Part shown: positions 12,001 through 20,769 of the stretch, one piece after another | Numbering within the stretch: the stretch's first letter is position 1 | How the letters are laid out: every line of letters begins with the position of its first letter | Assembly: GCA_032622095.1 (NCBI GenBank) | Contig: CP136065.1 | Span: 25,989,141-26,053,140 of the forward strand | Direction of reading: 5' to 3' | From: Siphonodentalium dalli | Lineage: Eukaryota; Mollusca; Scaphopoda; Gadilida; Siphonodentaliidae | DNA length: 64,000 nt | Program-made: the position numbers and the translations under genes | The notes under the pieces: model-generated | Databases searched by the model: none | What the model was told of the DNA's origin: nothing | Seen by the model: only the letters and a program-made list of their open reading frames with translations

Positions 12001-15000
12001 CTTAAGTGCAAATGATTTACACTTGAGTGTAAATGATTTGCGATTAAGCAGAATCAGAATAAATGTGAAAACGGCTTCTCGTATAATCGCTTAAGCATAA
12101 TTCATTTACGATTAAGTGTAATTAATCTATCAATGAAAATGAATGACCAGTACTCATAGGAGTAATGCTTTATCTACATCATACGGTTAAGCGTAAGTGA
12201 ATTACGCTTTATATGTGTGCATTACACCTGAGTGTAATACATTACGCTTAAGTGTAATTCACTTACGCTAAAGTGCAATTAGCTAATACATGTGAAAAAG
12301 GCCTTCCATTATAGTTATCATCTATCAGAATGAATAGTTCTGACAAAAGCTTGACAACAGAATTTGCCCTTAAAAATATTTCATGGCCAATGAGCTAACA
12401 AATGGTCTGTACTTGCATATTGAATACGGTTACCAATTATTGTACTATTGTACAGGTATAATGTAATTAAACAGTTTTGAGTTACAAAAGTAAGACAACT
12501 CTTTCTGCACGGTACTGTGCTTGCGGCCAGATCATCGACGTATACAGATCGATGGCCAGATTGATGTAAAAATTCGGTCAATGCGCTTACAATTTTCTAT
12601 AAATAGTAACATTTTGGAATTATTACCTCTCGATCACTGTTTGATTATAATCTTTGCCACTAACTCGGCCAATGTTCTTCCGTTTGTGATTTCACGCAAC
12701 AATTCCCTTTCTATTCCTTCCCTGTCGAATTGACTACCGATTGCGATGTCAATTTGTTTTTTCGCTTTAATATTCTGATGTGACGCTATTCCAGCGAACG
12801 GTCATCCTCCCTAGAAGCCATTTCTGAGAACGAAACCCGATTCAATCCCAATCGAGTCGGAAGTGCTCGGGCATTTCCGTGACCGCACAAGATAACGTAT
12901 CGGTTTGTTTTTTCGTGTTATTATGGCGAGATTAATCGGGACGATTATGAAATATAAATAGTTAGCCGAATGGCCGTATAATGTGTACAAACTGACTTCA
13001 GGATGGGGGATTTCGTGTATCTGAGTTATTTTATTCACTCTTCCCACAGAATGACGCAGGGAACTCAATTGTGAGGTTCAATTTACGTTTCACATCACTT
13101 TAAGTAATATGAGTGATTTGGTCTTCATATAGCATAGATTCATTCATGTGGTGTACTAGATTAACAATTAAGTAGTTTTCTGAGTAGGTCCATCTTCAAA
13201 TTGTTCACCTCATAACATAGCTCAGGTGTGGAAACCCCTTAATTGTGGGGTGCACCCAGCAAAATTACTCTACAGTTTATCTATTTATCCAGTTTTGTAT
13301 TTGTTATAAACCATACTCATGTTATAGTTTAAAAAACCTTGTTAGATTTGACTTTTTATATGCCCTTTTAAAAAAAGGTCGTATTATGTAATCAGTATTA
13401 TGTAGTCAGTGCGTCCATCCATCTGTCCATCCGGACGTCTGTCCATCTGTCAGTCTGTTAACATTTTGGTTTCCGATCGATAACTCTATTTTGGATTTTT
13501 TTTATCTGAAAAAAAAGTTGGTATGTGTACATGTATTTCCCAGCTAAAGATACAGGCCATGTTTGAATATGGGTTCCGTCCATTCCAATTACTTTTACAT
13601 GAGTGACAACCCTTATTCGACTTAGAATTTGACAGTCTGTTTACATTTATCGTTTCCAATCAATAACTATAGTTTGAATTATTTGATCTGAACCAAAGTT
13701 AGTATGTGTATTTCCCAGCTAAAGATACAGGCAAAGTTCGAATATAGGTTCCATCCAATTATTTTTACATGAGTGACCGCCCTTTTTGTCCGCCGACCCA
13801 ACAGGTTCAGAGGACTATTATAATCAGCACATCCGTCCGTGCCTCCGTCCGAGGTTTCCGGATGATAACTTTAGTTAGAGTGAACCAAATTAAATTAAAT
13901 TTGGTATGTGGGTTTACTCGCAGAAAATACAGGTCAAGTTCGAATTCAATTTTCACCAGAGTTATGCCCCTTTTTTGACTTAGAAAACCCCTGAAAGTTG
14001 GTTTCCGGATGATAACTTTAGTAGAGTTAATCGGATTCAAACCAAATTTGGAATATTACTTTCTCCCAGCAAAACACAGGTCAAGATCGAACTTGGGTTC
14101 CGCCCGCCAATTTTCACCAGAGTTATGCCCCTTTTTGACTTAGAATTTTTGCCAATTTGAGGTTTCCGGATGATAACTTTAGTAAATGTGTACTGAATGA
14201 ACTTGGGTTCTGCCCGACCAATTTTGGCAGAGTTATGCCCCTTTTTCGACATAGAAAATTAAGTTTTTCTTCTGTTTTTTGGTTTCCGAATGATAACTTG
14301 ATTTTGGATTGTTTATATGCAAAACCCGTTTTTTAGTGGATTAATTATATCAAAATACAGCTCAAGTTCGAATTTCGGTTTAATCCGATAATTTTTGCGA
14401 GAGTTATGGCCCTTTTTTGTCCGCCGACCCGACATATAAAACCCCAAAAGTTGGTGTCCGGATGATAATTTCAGTAGAGTTAATCAGATTTAAACCAACC
14501 AAATTTGGTATCTATCTTTCTCCCAGCAAAACACAAGTCAAGTTCGAATTCGGGTTCCGCCCGCCAATTTTCACCAGAGTTATGTCCCTTTTTGACTTAT
14601 AATTTTTGCCAATTTGAGGTTTCCGGATGATAACTTTAGTAAATGTGTACTGAATGAAATTAAATTTGGTATGTAGGTTTACTAGCACTAAAGGCAGGTT
14701 TTTATGCGCAAACAACGGTTGTATCAAGCCAACGCTTAGAGGTGGACATGAGGTCTACCGACCTTTTATTCGGCTTAGAATATGACCGATTTCATAACAT
14801 TTCGGTTTCCGACTGATAACTCCAGTTTGGATTATTTTATCTGAACCAAAGCTGGTATGTGAGTTTCCCAGCTAAAGATACAGGCCAAGTTCAAATATAG
14901 GTTCTGTCCAATTATTTTCACATGAGTTACAACCATTTTTTGTCTTAGAATTTGACCGCATTTTGGCATTGAAATTAGGGGTATATCAGATATTCTTTGT

Positions 15001-17696
15001 ATTAAGCTCAAATAATTATTTTATTTTGCAATTCGAAATGGCTAAATGGCATATTTTGCCATGCCCTAGCGATGCTCTTGTTATGAATTGTTTCAAAATT
15101 CTTTTATTTAAATAAAATAAAACCATAGATTTACTTGATTTTAAATTGATTTATATTGTCCAATCTTGGTTAATTTAAAACTAATTTGTAATGATGTTGT
15201 GTACATGCAAATAACCATTTCTATTTACAGCAGGATACGAAGCAACCTGACCAAAAAAGCTGTCCTTTAGACAGAGAGGAGCTTGGCCGGAACACTTGGG
15301 GTTTTATACACACTATGGCTGCATATTACCCAGAGAATCCCAGCTCCAAACAGCAGAATAATATGAAGCAGTTCATACGTCTATTCTCAAACTTTTATCC
15401 TTGTGAGGACTGTGCTGAAGATCTCAGAGCTGAGTAAGTACATGTACATATAAATTACATAAAAATATACAGGCTTAGATAATTAGATTGAAGATCTTCT
15501 AACATCCATCCGTAATCAGCTACATATTATAACTGATGTTTAACCATTTCATGATAGGAGCCATGTTGATGCAGCATTAAATATACTGTGGCAGCGCATT
15601 CTCTTATATATGTGAGTCTCCCATAGGGAGCCTCACATACAGGTATATAAGATAATGCATTGGCTTGCCGCTTACAAGGTAAAGGTAAATATTGTTAGAC
15701 CAATGTATTATCTTATACATGTATATGCGAGGCTTCCTTTGGGAGACTGGCATATATTAGAGAATGCATTGGCACAGAGTTTTTGCAAAATTTCAGGAAG
15801 CTCAAGTCATGGAAGCATTAAATATGCATAATCTGATTAAAGGATTACACCGGTCTAATTTTTCTCAGTCAATATCGATGCCCACTAATCCACTGAGCAT
15901 GTTGCTGAAAATATTTTTGTGATAGGCCGCCCATATGGCGATTCATGTGATTGAATAATACATTATGGATTATGCAGTCTAAATGGTTAATCTTTCTTCA
16001 CATGAGGGACTACTAGTGACACACAGTGTCAAACCTTTTCGGAAATTCGTCAAAAAACATGGCTGCCAGTAGCATCTTGAATTTCAAATTTGAATACATT
16101 GGTACAGCCTGCAGCGCGCATTAATTGGAAAAATGTTTTGAAAATGTGCAGGCTTGTTTAGGATCACCTCTAGATGGGAGCCATCATATTTGAACAACTT
16201 TCGATAAAAAACATGGACGCTGGCAGCCATCTTGGATTTTACTACTAGTAAATCCTTTGGCACACCCTGCAGATCACATTCCTCATCCGATCATCACCAA
16301 ACTTTATATGGATCTTCATGGTGAATTCTAGATTGGAGCCATACATTTTTTCCGAAATCCTTAGAAAAACATGGCTGCCAGTGGCCATCTTGGATTTTAC
16401 TCTTTGCATAACTCAATCCTTCGGCACACCTTACAAGCCACATCCCTCATTCGATTGTCACCAAACTGCATTTGGATTTTCGGGGTGACCTCTAGATGGG
16501 AGCCATCGATTATTTCCGAAATTCGTTAATAAACATAGCTGACAGTGGCCATCTTGGATATTACTCTTTGCCTGACTAAATCCTGTGGCACACCCTACAG
16601 GCCACATCCCTCATCCAATCGTCGCCAAACTTCATATGGATCTTCAGGGTGTCCTCTAGATTGGAGCCATTATAAAACATGGCTTCCAGCAGTCATCTTG
16701 GATTTCAAATTTGAATCCATCTGCACACCCTGCAGCCCACATTTATTGGTGAAATGTTTGAAATGAAAATAATTTCATCTACTCAAGACCTTTACTGTAA
16801 CTTTTTGGCTTTCCTTCCCAAGTTGAGCTACAGTGTTATTGACACTTTCATTATCATGAGTGATCTTTTTGACATCTTTCGTGACAGACCAAAGGTAAAA
16901 ATATAATTTTTTTAAATAGATAAAACTGGCTCTTTAAAAAGTAAATATCTAACCTTAAAATTCTTTATTAAATGGGTTCCCAAATTTAAAGGCTATATAT
17001 AGCCTAAATATAGGTCCGATCTAATAAGACTAATTATTTTCTGTTAAACAAAATATCTCAAATTTTTTTTGATTGGGAATTTAGTGATCATAGTGGTCTA
17101 GCATCACTAAATTCACCTTCTGGGGATTTCTTTCTGTTGAGGCCTTAACTTCCTTAATTTCTACGTCTTCACATAGATTCTATTTATTTTTTAGTTTAGT
17201 TGGCAGACGACACATTGTATAATTGAGGTTCCAATGGGTGTACATCGCAATATTCACCAGTTGGGACTTCAATATGAGTCTGTGTCTCCCATAGCAGATG
17301 AGGCCATACAGAATGAGGTCCCCAGATGGTGAATTTGGTGATGCTAGCCCGCAATGCGGGATAGCATCACTAAATTCACCCTCTGGGGACCTCATTCTGC
17401 AAATGACAGGCACACTAAACTCAGACTTGGTTATCATCAGGTTCGGGCAGTCCCGGGTCTGTTGATCCGGTTGGTTTTTTCTGGGTTGTGTGGTCCTGTT
17501 TCATTCCTGTCTAACTTTTATTTCTTATTACAGCCTGAAAACAAACACACCAGCTGTTGATACCAGGTATGATCTCGCTCAGTGGTTCTGCAGGTTACAT
17601 AACTCTGTCAATGACAAATTAGGAAAACCTCAGTTTGACTGTTCAAAAGTAGATGAACGATGGAAAGATGGATGGAAAGATGGCAGCTGTGGATGA
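8909..17696 (+). CDS. GFER: FAD-linked sulfhydryl oxidase ALR (Erv1 family), three exons
   Basis: The coding exons are 8909-9082, 15231-15433 and 17534-17696. All junctions are GT-AG and in phase, giving about 179 residues (human 205). The product oxidises Mia40/CHCHD4 in the mitochondrial intermembrane space and passes electrons to cytochrome c or oxygen; it is also found in the cytosol. Visible features are the distal shuttle pair CRTC (residues 40-43), the GRNTW FAD-contact segment (78-81), the proximal redox pair CEDC (116-119), the structural cysteines C145 and C162, the intersubunit cysteines C69 and C178, and the C-terminal [13 protein letters not shown]. The spacings 69-178 and 145-162 equal those in the human protein. 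Exon boundaries match the vertebrate gene (before DTK, and after DLR plus two bases). The start could instead be the ATG at 8960 (MSGQ). The introns are repeat-filled. It appears intact. Confidence 0.93.
9540..10027 (+). repeat. Tandem ~170-190-bp block joined by poly-C runs
   Basis: Two or three diverged units share 'aaaccctgactgaaacaac', 'aagaagttaattcc', 'aaaataagcattaaaaccatat' and 'gtaggt', separated by C-tracts up to 14 long. The C-tracts (9555-9570, 9839-9850, 10012-10020) are slippage-prone and could be misassembled. Non-coding. Confidence 0.75.
10300..12300. repeat. CTTAAG palindrome field with nested inverted repeats
   Basis: Some two dozen copies of short palindromes of the form (T)TACGCTTAAGCGTAA or TTTGCGCTTAAGCGCAAA are scattered in clusters. 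Longer inverted pairs enclose them: GCCAAATTAACATTTAATAA near 10435 with its complement near 10685; GGGAGGCCCTTTTCACATTT near 11152 with its complement near 11925; GAGTCCATCTCATATAATAT near 10936 with its complement near 11770. A direct tandem pair occupies 11358-11510 and 11551-11702. The architecture resembles foldback elements with tandem palindromic arms. No proteins are encoded. Confidence 0.75.
12300..13380. other. Unassigned intronic sequence
   Basis: No repeat array or coding motif was recognised. The minus-strand open frame at 12811-13068 has no domain-like features. Confidence 0.4.
13380..14960. repeat. Diverged tandem array, 'GGTTTCCGGATGATAACTT' family
   Basis: About nine or ten units of roughly 150-180 bp share 'ggtttccggatgataacttt', 'aaatttggtatgt', 'caggtcaagttcgaattcgggttccg' and 'agttatgcccctttttgacttagaa'. 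Units become more similar in the centre (13860-14660). The complementary strand is partly open and repeats the peptide-like phrase FTKVIIRKP...[10 protein letters not shown], but this follows from the DNA repeat and no real protein is claimed. The family also appears at 1020-1225. Such arrays are common in bivalve introns. Confidence 0.8.
15231..15433 (+). CDS. GFER: GFER exon 2 (Erv1/Alr catalytic core)
   Basis: Encodes the flavin-binding helices and the redox centre: [14 protein letters not shown], then the helix ending in [16 protein letters not shown]. The acceptor is TTTACAG; using the next AG would begin at 15234 (DTK), matching the human exon boundary and dropping one glutamine. The donor is GA|GTAAGT at 15434. 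The exon leaves two bases (GA) to be completed by exon 3. Confidence 0.92.
15589..15777. mobile_element. Twin-hairpin element, diverged copy of I
   Basis: Two imperfect hairpins built on 'gcattctcttatatatg(t/c)gag...cc(t/c)c(a/g)catata' stand in inverted order, with outer ends CTGTGGCAGCGCATTCTC and GAATGCATTGGCACAG. The same design, with almost perfect hairpins, is at 19762-19987. Confidence 0.7.
16010..16770 (+). repeat. Tandem ~160-bp repeat with 'CATGGCTGCCAGTGGCCATC'
   Basis: Four to five diverged units each contain 'agat(g/t)ggagccat', 'aaaacatggctgccag(t/c)ggccatcttggat', 'tttggcacaccctgcag' and 'catccgatcgtcaccaaact'. Spacing between the GGAGCCAT marks is about 155-165. Non-coding in every frame (frequent stops, frame drift). 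Confidence 0.75.
17095..17430. repeat. H hairpin repeat, copies 1 and 2
   Basis: At 17310-17402 the sequence GAATGAGGTCCCCAGATGGT...GATGCTAGCCCGC folds on GCGGGATAGCATCACTAAAT...GGGGACCTCATTC with few mismatches. A partial copy precedes it at 17095-17130. The repeat is inside GFER intron 2, about 100 bases before exon 3. Confidence 0.75.
17534..17696 (+). CDS. GFER: GFER exon 3 (C-terminus)
   Basis: Begins with the single base that completes the split Asp codon, then encodes LKTNTP...[35 protein letters not shown] and ends GSCG-stop at 17694-17696. It carries the second half of the structural disulfide (C145-C162), the HN..N..L flavin-adenine contact region and the C-terminal cysteine expected to pair between subunits. 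Confidence 0.93.
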
Positions 17697-17875
17697 CATT
17701 CATATATACTTGAACCAACTGATCCATTTCCAAGCAATGCTATGTGATTCTTAGTGAATTCAAAGGACCAGTCTGTTTTGGTGTGCAGGTTCCTTTCAAT
17801 CCCTCATCATTCCATACAGTTTATTGATTATCTATGGATTTGGCCCATTAATAAATGTGAGGGCGTCACCCCAAG
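17697..17875 (+). terminator. GFER: GFER 3' UTR with AATAAA polyadenylation signal
   Basis: The only canonical AATAAA close downstream is at 17850-17855, about 155 bases after the stop. It is followed by a GT-containing stretch (tgtgagggcgtc). The next hairpin repeat begins right after, so the transcript probably ends here. Confidence 0.6.
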
Positions 17876-17879
17876 CCGG

Positions 17880-18335
17880 AGTTTAGTGTTCCTGTCATGC
17901 GCAGAATGAGGTCCCCAGAGGGTGAGTTTAGTGATGCTATCCCGAAAAGCGGGTTAGCATCACTGAATTCACCCACTAGGGATTTCATTCCACATGGCCT
18001 CATCTGCTATGGGAGACATAGACTCAGATTGAAGTTCCCAAATGGTGAATATTGTGATGTACACCCATTTGGGAACCTCGATTATGCAATGTGTCATCTG
18101 CCAATTTGGGGATAAAGAGAAACTAAATTAAAAAAGAAATAGATTCTATGTGAAGAAGTTTCTATAGAAATTTGATAATAAAGAAATTTCTAAAGAAGAT
18201 GAGGCTAAAGCAGAATGAGATGCCCAGTGGGTGAATTTAGTGATGCTAGCCCACTGCAGGATAGCTTCACTAAATTCACCCTCTGGGGACCTCATTGAGC
18301 AAATGACAGGCACCTTATTCTCAGACGTGGTCACC
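17880..18335. repeat. H hairpin repeat, copies 3 and 4
   Basis: Two more copies of the GAGGTCCCCAGAGGGTGAAT / ATTCACCCTCTGGGGACCTC palindrome are at about 17905-17995 and 18210-18300. They are linked by the inverted 'agattgaagttcccaaatggtgaatattgtgatgtacacc' sequence that also occurs, reversed, near 17215-17275 and 18960-19015. Confidence 0.7.
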
Positions 18336-18507
18336 ACTGTTTCTGGTGCATGGCATTTGGTTGAATTTTAAGCTGTACACAACATTCATAGCCCATACAC
18401 TGTTAGTTTGTACTAGGGATTTATATGCCAAATTTAACTGGTGTAAATAAGATTCAACAAAAAGGCTGGTACGCAGATTTTATAACTCAAAAGTATTGCG
18501 ATTTTAA

Positions 18508-18741
18508 CTGGTACACATGTTCCAATCCTGTCTGTTAACTGGTATGCATCTTCCAATCCTCTCTGTTAACTGGCCGGTACAATGTTCCAATCCTCTCTGT
18601 TAACTGATACACATGTTCCAATCCTCTCTGTTAACTGGTACACATGTTCCAATCCTCTCTGCTAACTGGTACACATGTTCCAATCCTCTCTGTTAACTGG
18701 TATTCATGTTCCAATCCTCTCTGTTAACTAGTATCCATGTT
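18508..18741 (+). repeat. 31-bp minisatellite
   Basis: Seven to eight head-to-tail copies of about 31 bases built from TTAACTGGTACACATG followed by TTCCAATCCTCTCTG. Point changes and one short insertion are present. The repeat is not a multiple of three and is not coding. It sits between H hairpin copies. Confidence 0.85.
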
Positions 18742-18749
18742 CAGGGGAA

Positions 18750-19165
18750 GGGGTCAAGTCTGAGTTTAGTGTGCCTGTCATTTGCAGAATTATGTCCCCA
18801 GAGGGTGAATTTACTAATGCTATCCCACATAGTGGGCTAGCATCACTAAATTCACCCTCTGGGGACCTCTTTCTGCTTAGGCCTCATCTTCTCTGGAAAT
18901 TTCTTTATTATTAAATTGATCATATTTCTTTGTTAGATTAGTTTCTCTATATCCCACTTTGCATAATCAAGGTTTCCAATATCACAATATTCACCATTTG
19001 GGAACTTCAATCTGAGTCTATGTCTCCCATAGCAGATTAGGCCTTGCAGAATGAGGTCTACAGAGGGTGAATTTGGTGATGCTAGCCCACTCACTAAATT
19101 TACCCTCTGGGGACCTCATTCTGCAAATGACAGGCACACTAAACTCAGGCTTGGAAGGGGTGACA
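18750..19165. repeat. H hairpin repeat, copies 5 and 6
   Basis: Near-perfect hairpins at about 18785-18875 and 19048-19132 use the same GGTCCCCAGAGGGTGAATTT core; the second has a shortened loop ('gcccactcact'). The flanks again carry 'gcaaatgacaggcacactaaactcag', seen beside copies 2-4. This indicates a compound repeat in which hairpins alternate with spacer. Confidence 0.7.
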
Positions 19166-19285
19166 CCCCCAACTTTACTATTTTTATACTGAGTTTAGAA
19201 TTAAGCTGCCAGCACTGTGTGTATTCAACATACTGATATAAGCTACTGACAAGAAAGTGGAAATACGTCACGTTTCTCACTGGGT

Positions 19286-19690
19286 ATTCAGTGGCAGAGT
19301 GGATAGCGTACTGGTCTCTCGTGCTAAAGGTCCGGGGATCGATTCCCGGTCGGGTATTCTGACAAAAATCCAAACTTGGTCAGATTACCACGTTGTATGA
19401 CTGAAAAGTCTCATTCGTGATCACACAATATATATCCGAATACAAAACTGACTTCCTTTCACGGCGACATCATGTCCAGGTATGTCGTCGTGAGTGCGGT
19501 ACGCTGTCGGATCGGGAGCCGACATAAATGGCTGACCCGTGTACATGGGTGACTATGTGCACGTTAAAGAACCTGGCTGTCGGTTAGAGTAGCCCACCAA
19601 AGCACCGACCACAGTCGAGACCTGGACCCTGTCTGTAATACCCGAAAGGGGAGTTGACAGGTAATTCTAGATAGATACATGTAGATAGTA
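19286..19690 (+). mobile_element. tRNA-derived SINE
   Basis: The head has an RNA polymerase III promoter. Box A is TGGCAGAGTGG (19292-19302) and box B is GGATCGATTCC (19336-19346), at tRNA-like spacing, with a recognisable T-arm CCGGGGATCGATTCCCGG. The body includes 'gtgactatgtgcacgttaaagaacc', a phrase typical of conserved central domains of marine-invertebrate SINEs. The tail is a short 'agatagatacatg' repeat. It is not a functional tRNA: no complete acceptor stem is seen and the 3' part continues for about 300 bases. Confidence 0.85.
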
Positions 19691-19761
19691 TTCACCAGTA
19701 GGTGATTACTAATGATTTTGTGAACTGCGTAATGCTTAACCCTTTACCCAACAGAACGGCC

Positions 19762-19987
19762 CTGTGCCAATGCATTCTCTTATATATGCGAGTCGACCAT
19801 AGGTCGCCTCGCATATATAAGAGAATGCATTGGCTTAACACATTAAAAATTATAAAATTGTTAAAGAATGTAAGAAAAAATGGTAAAAAGTGTTAAAAAA
19901 AGATTTTTTTTAGGCCAATGCATTCTCTTATATATGCGAGGCGACCTATGGTCGACTCGCATATATAAGAGAATGCATTGGCACAGG
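19762..19987. mobile_element. Twin-hairpin palindromic element I
   Basis: Two perfect or nearly perfect 69-bp hairpins (19766-19834 and 19914-19982), each GCCAATGCATTCTCTTATAT...GCATTGGC, are arranged as inverted copies. The whole 226-bp unit is therefore itself a palindrome (ends CCTGTGCCAATGC and GCATTGGCACAGG). The centre is AT-rich 'ttaaagaatgtaagaaaaaatgg'. A half-copy with the same centre is at 41585-41755. Confidence 0.85.
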
Positions 19988-19989
19988 GT

Positions 19990-20645
19990 ATAACTGTAAC
20001 TATCACAATGTGGTCAAGGAGCCGGTTCCAATGATATCCATATTTGTATGGTTTTATTGAGACAGACCCAAGATATTTTAGGCTGTTGAAGCTTTATTTG
20101 GCCGGTTTTGGCTGGTTTGTTGGGTAAAGGCTTACTGATATTGCTACATATACATTTACAATCTACTAGATATGCAACTTGAAAAATGTATTAATTTTGT
20201 GAAACTGTTCATACTTTACAATGTTTTCTACAATGCCATTAAAAGTGCCATATTCATATTAAAAGTTATTATACAATGCATTTGATGTGTGTAACTTTGT
20301 TCAGAGATAGTTCCACCTAAGTTTGAGGCAAGCTTCAATATCTGGATGATGTAAAACAGATTCTTGGAAACTGTGGTAGCCTGAGTTTGATTGAATATAT
20401 TCTCAGCTTCAAAATGGTGGCAACATGAGTGTGTATTACAGTATTCCCTTGATATATTTTAAAGCGACTTTCAATCTTCTGATTTTACAGCTTTATGGCC
20501 CTCAGAGTGACAAATGCATACATGCCATATTTGTATCTCTCTATCTTGGTTATCATAGCTCATGTTTCAATTATCTATGTTTTCTAATGAGACAAATTAA
20601 CATACATTATTTGTAGGGATGTTCTGGTAATAAGTTCAGTTCGAA
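19990..20645. other. No gene seen
   Basis: AT-rich, without recognisable exons or arrays. Short open frames have no protein character. Confidence 0.4.
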
Positions 20646-20649
20646 CTTT

Positions 20650-20765
20650 AGTCGAAGAGATATTGGTCTATTTCTGTACACCCCCCAGGACTCAACTTCA
20701 CCCCACTAATTTTCTTCTTTAATGTCTCCTCTAATTTTTTTTGGATGTTAACAAGAATAAAAACG
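20650..20765 (+). repeat. Dispersed repeat O, copy 1
   Basis: The block 'cgaagagatattggtc ... aggactcaacttcaccccactaattttcttctttaatg ... attttttttggatgttaacaagaa' is present in reverse complement at about 26470-26590. The two inverted copies are 5.8 kb apart. Confidence 0.7.
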
Positions 20766-20769
20766 AGAG

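Larger units (their letters stand above)
9083..15230 (+). other. GFER intron 1 (repeat-rich)
   Basis: About 6.1 kb with donor GTATGA and acceptor TTTACAG. It holds a poly-C-linked duplicated block (9540-10025), the CTTAAG palindrome field (10300-12300), unassigned sequence (12300-13380) and the 13.4-15.0 kb tandem family. No internal coding exon was found. Confidence 0.8.
15434..17533 (+). other. GFER intron 2 (repeat-rich)
   Basis: About 2.1 kb with consensus donor GTAAGT and acceptor TTATTACAG. It contains a twin-hairpin element (15589-15777), a ~160-bp tandem family (16010-16770) and copies of the H hairpin (17095-17402). No extra exon was found. Confidence 0.85.

Noticed and set aside
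13807-14727. Minus-strand proteins with FTKVIIRKP repeats
   Set aside because: They are short, drift in frame, and match a common non-coding intronic repeat family.
16545-16766. Open frame in GFER intron 2
   Set aside because: It is a product of the ~160-bp tandem repeat containing CATCTTGGAT and has no protein features.
19286-19360. Functional tRNA gene
   Set aside because: A and B boxes are present, but the acceptor stem does not close and a 300-base SINE body follows.
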